From the NCBI RefSeq assembly GCF_027595985.1, contig NC_073311.1, positions 51,437,292-51,501,291 of the forward strand: a DNA stretch of 64,000 bases, in the 5' to 3' direction. A model generated the notes under the pieces. That model was not told the origin of the DNA. It saw only the letters and a program-made list of their open reading frames with translations, and did no database searches. Source of the DNA: Sorex araneus. Taxonomy: Eukaryota > Chordata > Mammalia > Eulipotyphla > Soricidae. Of this stretch, positions 62,513 through 64,000 are shown piece by piece (position 1 is the stretch's first letter; every line of letters starts with the position of its first letter). Position numbers and translations under genes: made by a program.

Positions 62513-63045
62513 AGCTTCCTTATGTAGACTTGATCAAATCTAACTGTATAATTATAAATAAAACCTTATTCTAATCTGTGATGTTGCATTAAGAAAATAT
62601 CTCAAATAAATATAGATAAACGCCAGTTTTAAACACAAAAGTAGTATATCCACTCACTATAGTTTATTTTAGAATTAATGGTAAACTAATTTTACCATTA
62701 GTTTAAGAAGATAAAATGGAAAATATTTGTTATTCAATCTAAACCAAAATAATAAAATTTACCACGACTTTATAGAATCTAGTAGAAAAATGGGAATACT
62801 TTTCTATTGAAGAAAAGTGGGAATTACTTTAAGTGTGACAAATCTTCAATAAACCTCATACTTGGGATAAAATATAGAAATCATTTCCCTGACATAGGAA
62901 AGGTACATACAGAAACTTTACAGTAATTACTAAAACTTTGCTTTTGTACATTTCAATTTTATTTGGTAAGGTCATTATTAGACTCAAAATGAGTTATTAT
63001 CTTTAAGATTATCAGTTGATTCAATAGAATCCATATATAGCTGTA
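62513..63045 (-). repeat. KLRC proximal 3' flank, gene 4
   Basis: Close copy of 45520-46061 just beyond the stop codon. Confidence 0.8.
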
Positions 63046-63160
63046 CTAATTCTGAAGTTTATGCTTGCAATAATATGAATTTAGATTATTGCAAACCTCT
63101 GCACTGAGGATAGGTGATAATATAACACAGTTATCTTCTCCATCTGAAATTTCTCCAATC
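63046..63160 (-). CDS. KLRC: Gene 4 exon 6
   Basis: 115 nt after a TTCCATTACAG-type acceptor (GTAATGGA on the plus strand at 63163). One codon shorter than gene 3 exon 6. Confidence 0.92.
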
Positions 63161-63549
63161 CTGTAATGGAAAAAAATGCATAAATATGTTAGTACTTTTT
63201 AGCGGGAAACTCACTAGTCAGTAACATTTTCTGTATAAAGAAAGAAACTAATTTATTTAAAGTGGAGAAAAGATAATTTTGAAAACCTTTGGGTTCGAGA
63301 ACTAACCACTCCTTATTTTAATATTTATATGAAAAGATCATTAACTAACAATATTTTCTTCATGCTATAATTTAACATGTTAAAATTATTATAAAATCTT
63401 ATATTTTCTCTGTACATTTCAGGTATTTAAAGCAAACAAATATCTTACATTAGTTTGAAAGTTGAACCATTTATTGACGTCCATGGATGCTCTCTGCTGT
63501 CACGAAATATTCCAACCCAAGTCGGAGGTAATATGGAGACCAGAAATTT
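63046..63549 (-). CDS. KLRC: Gene 4: KLRC/NKG2 receptor, 3' end only (exons 5 and 6)
   Basis: Last two exons of a fourth receptor: 63449-63549 and 63046-63160, joined in frame by a 288-bp GT-AG intron. They code the second half of the lectin domain, with [56 protein letters not shown] and TAG. Highly similar to gene 3. Exons 1-4 lie beyond position 64000 (exon 4 expected about 1.4 kb further), so whether it is activating or inhibitory cannot be told. No break is visible in the part present. Confidence 0.9.
63449..63549 (-). CDS. KLRC: Gene 4 exon 5
   Basis: 101 nt, acceptor TTTCAAATAG, donor GTAAGA. Keeps the [10 protein letters not shown] and HPW motifs. Confidence 0.92.
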
Positions 63550-64000
63550 CTATTTGAAAATAAATAATGTTCATTATGAGAAATTTTATTATTTTAAAGA
63601 TGCAAGTAGCTATTTTTTCAAAGGAGTCTTAGTTTAAAAGTGAAAAGTCATTGCTATATTACAATTTAACAAAAATAGAGATTAGTGCTTTTCATATTGA
63701 CTAAAATTTTACTACTATTTTGCTTTTGATTTAAATTCCTGGATATAAAAAATTAGTGGTTTTGGTGTGTTTCTTTTTTAACAAGGAAAATGAAGTGCAC
63801 AAAATTTATTTATGTTGATCATTTCCCCAGGCCTTGACACAAATTGATTGCAACTTTTACAGTTTTACTCAGAGTTTGATTTTATAAGGAAACTAACAAA
63901 AGATTTCATAAGGGATTGGCAGTGAGAAAATGATAACGGGGTGTCCAGAATTATTTGTTTTGGGGCTACATCTAGTTGTGGTCAGGGATCACTCCTGGAT
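63550..64000 (-). other. KLRC: Gene 4 intron 4, partial
   Basis: Aligns with the start of gene 3 intron 4 (46794-47060). A SINE-B-like stretch begins near 63955 and runs off the window. Confidence 0.6.

Overview
The window is mammalian nuclear DNA, most probably from a shrew (Sorex-like). It is AT-rich, its only real genes are spliced, and it is packed with two tRNA-headed SINE types. 'SINE-A' ends in GACAGTGACAGTG-type repeats; 'SINE-B' ends in a GTGACCCAAAAAGC-type sequence plus an A-rich tail. The species call is an inference from these repeats. The genes are members of the KLRC/NKG2 family of natural killer cell C-type lectin-like receptors, so this is part of a natural killer gene complex.

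Layout. All receptor genes lie on the minus strand, head to tail. Gene 1 (5251-14601, 6 exons, 230 aa) is an NKG2A-like inhibitory receptor with two ITIMs at Tyr8 and Tyr40. Gene 2 (27193-35660, 6 exons, 196 aa) and gene 3 (46062-52024, 6 exons, 203 aa) are activating-type receptors, with a very short tyrosine-free tail and a lysine at residue 48 inside the membrane segment. Gene 4 contributes only its last two exons (63046-63549); the rest lies beyond the right edge. A duplicated 5' flanking block at 270-2530 implies a further KLRC gene just beyond the left edge. All 17 complete-gene introns and the one visible gene 4 intron have GT...AG ends and the reading frames are open, so genes 1-3 look functional at sequence level.

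How the genes relate. Genes 2 and 3 share their 5' halves (exons 1-3 and upstream flank). Genes 1 and 2 share their 3' halves (exons 4-6, intron 4 and 3' flank). Genes 3 and 4 share exons 5-6 and 3' flank. Gene 2 therefore looks like a mosaic: an activating tail and membrane anchor joined to a lectin domain of the inhibitory gene 1 type. By family knowledge, NKG2 proteins pair with CD94 (KLRD1, not in this window); ITIM forms recruit SHP phosphatases and lysine forms pair with DAP12.

Between and inside the genes lie one 5'-truncated L1 (9735-11233), four RTE-clade LINE copies (one nearly full length, 38836-41950), five solo LTRs with short target-site duplications, several copies of an unclassified A-tailed retroelement, about 15 SINE-A and more than 20 SINE-B copies, and several microsatellites. 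Intergenic spacers are 10-12.6 kb. The SINE-A body matches both the 5' leader and the 3' end of the RTE LINE, so it appears to be a tRNA-headed deletion derivative of that LINE. No tRNA gene, CRISPR array or other protein gene was found.
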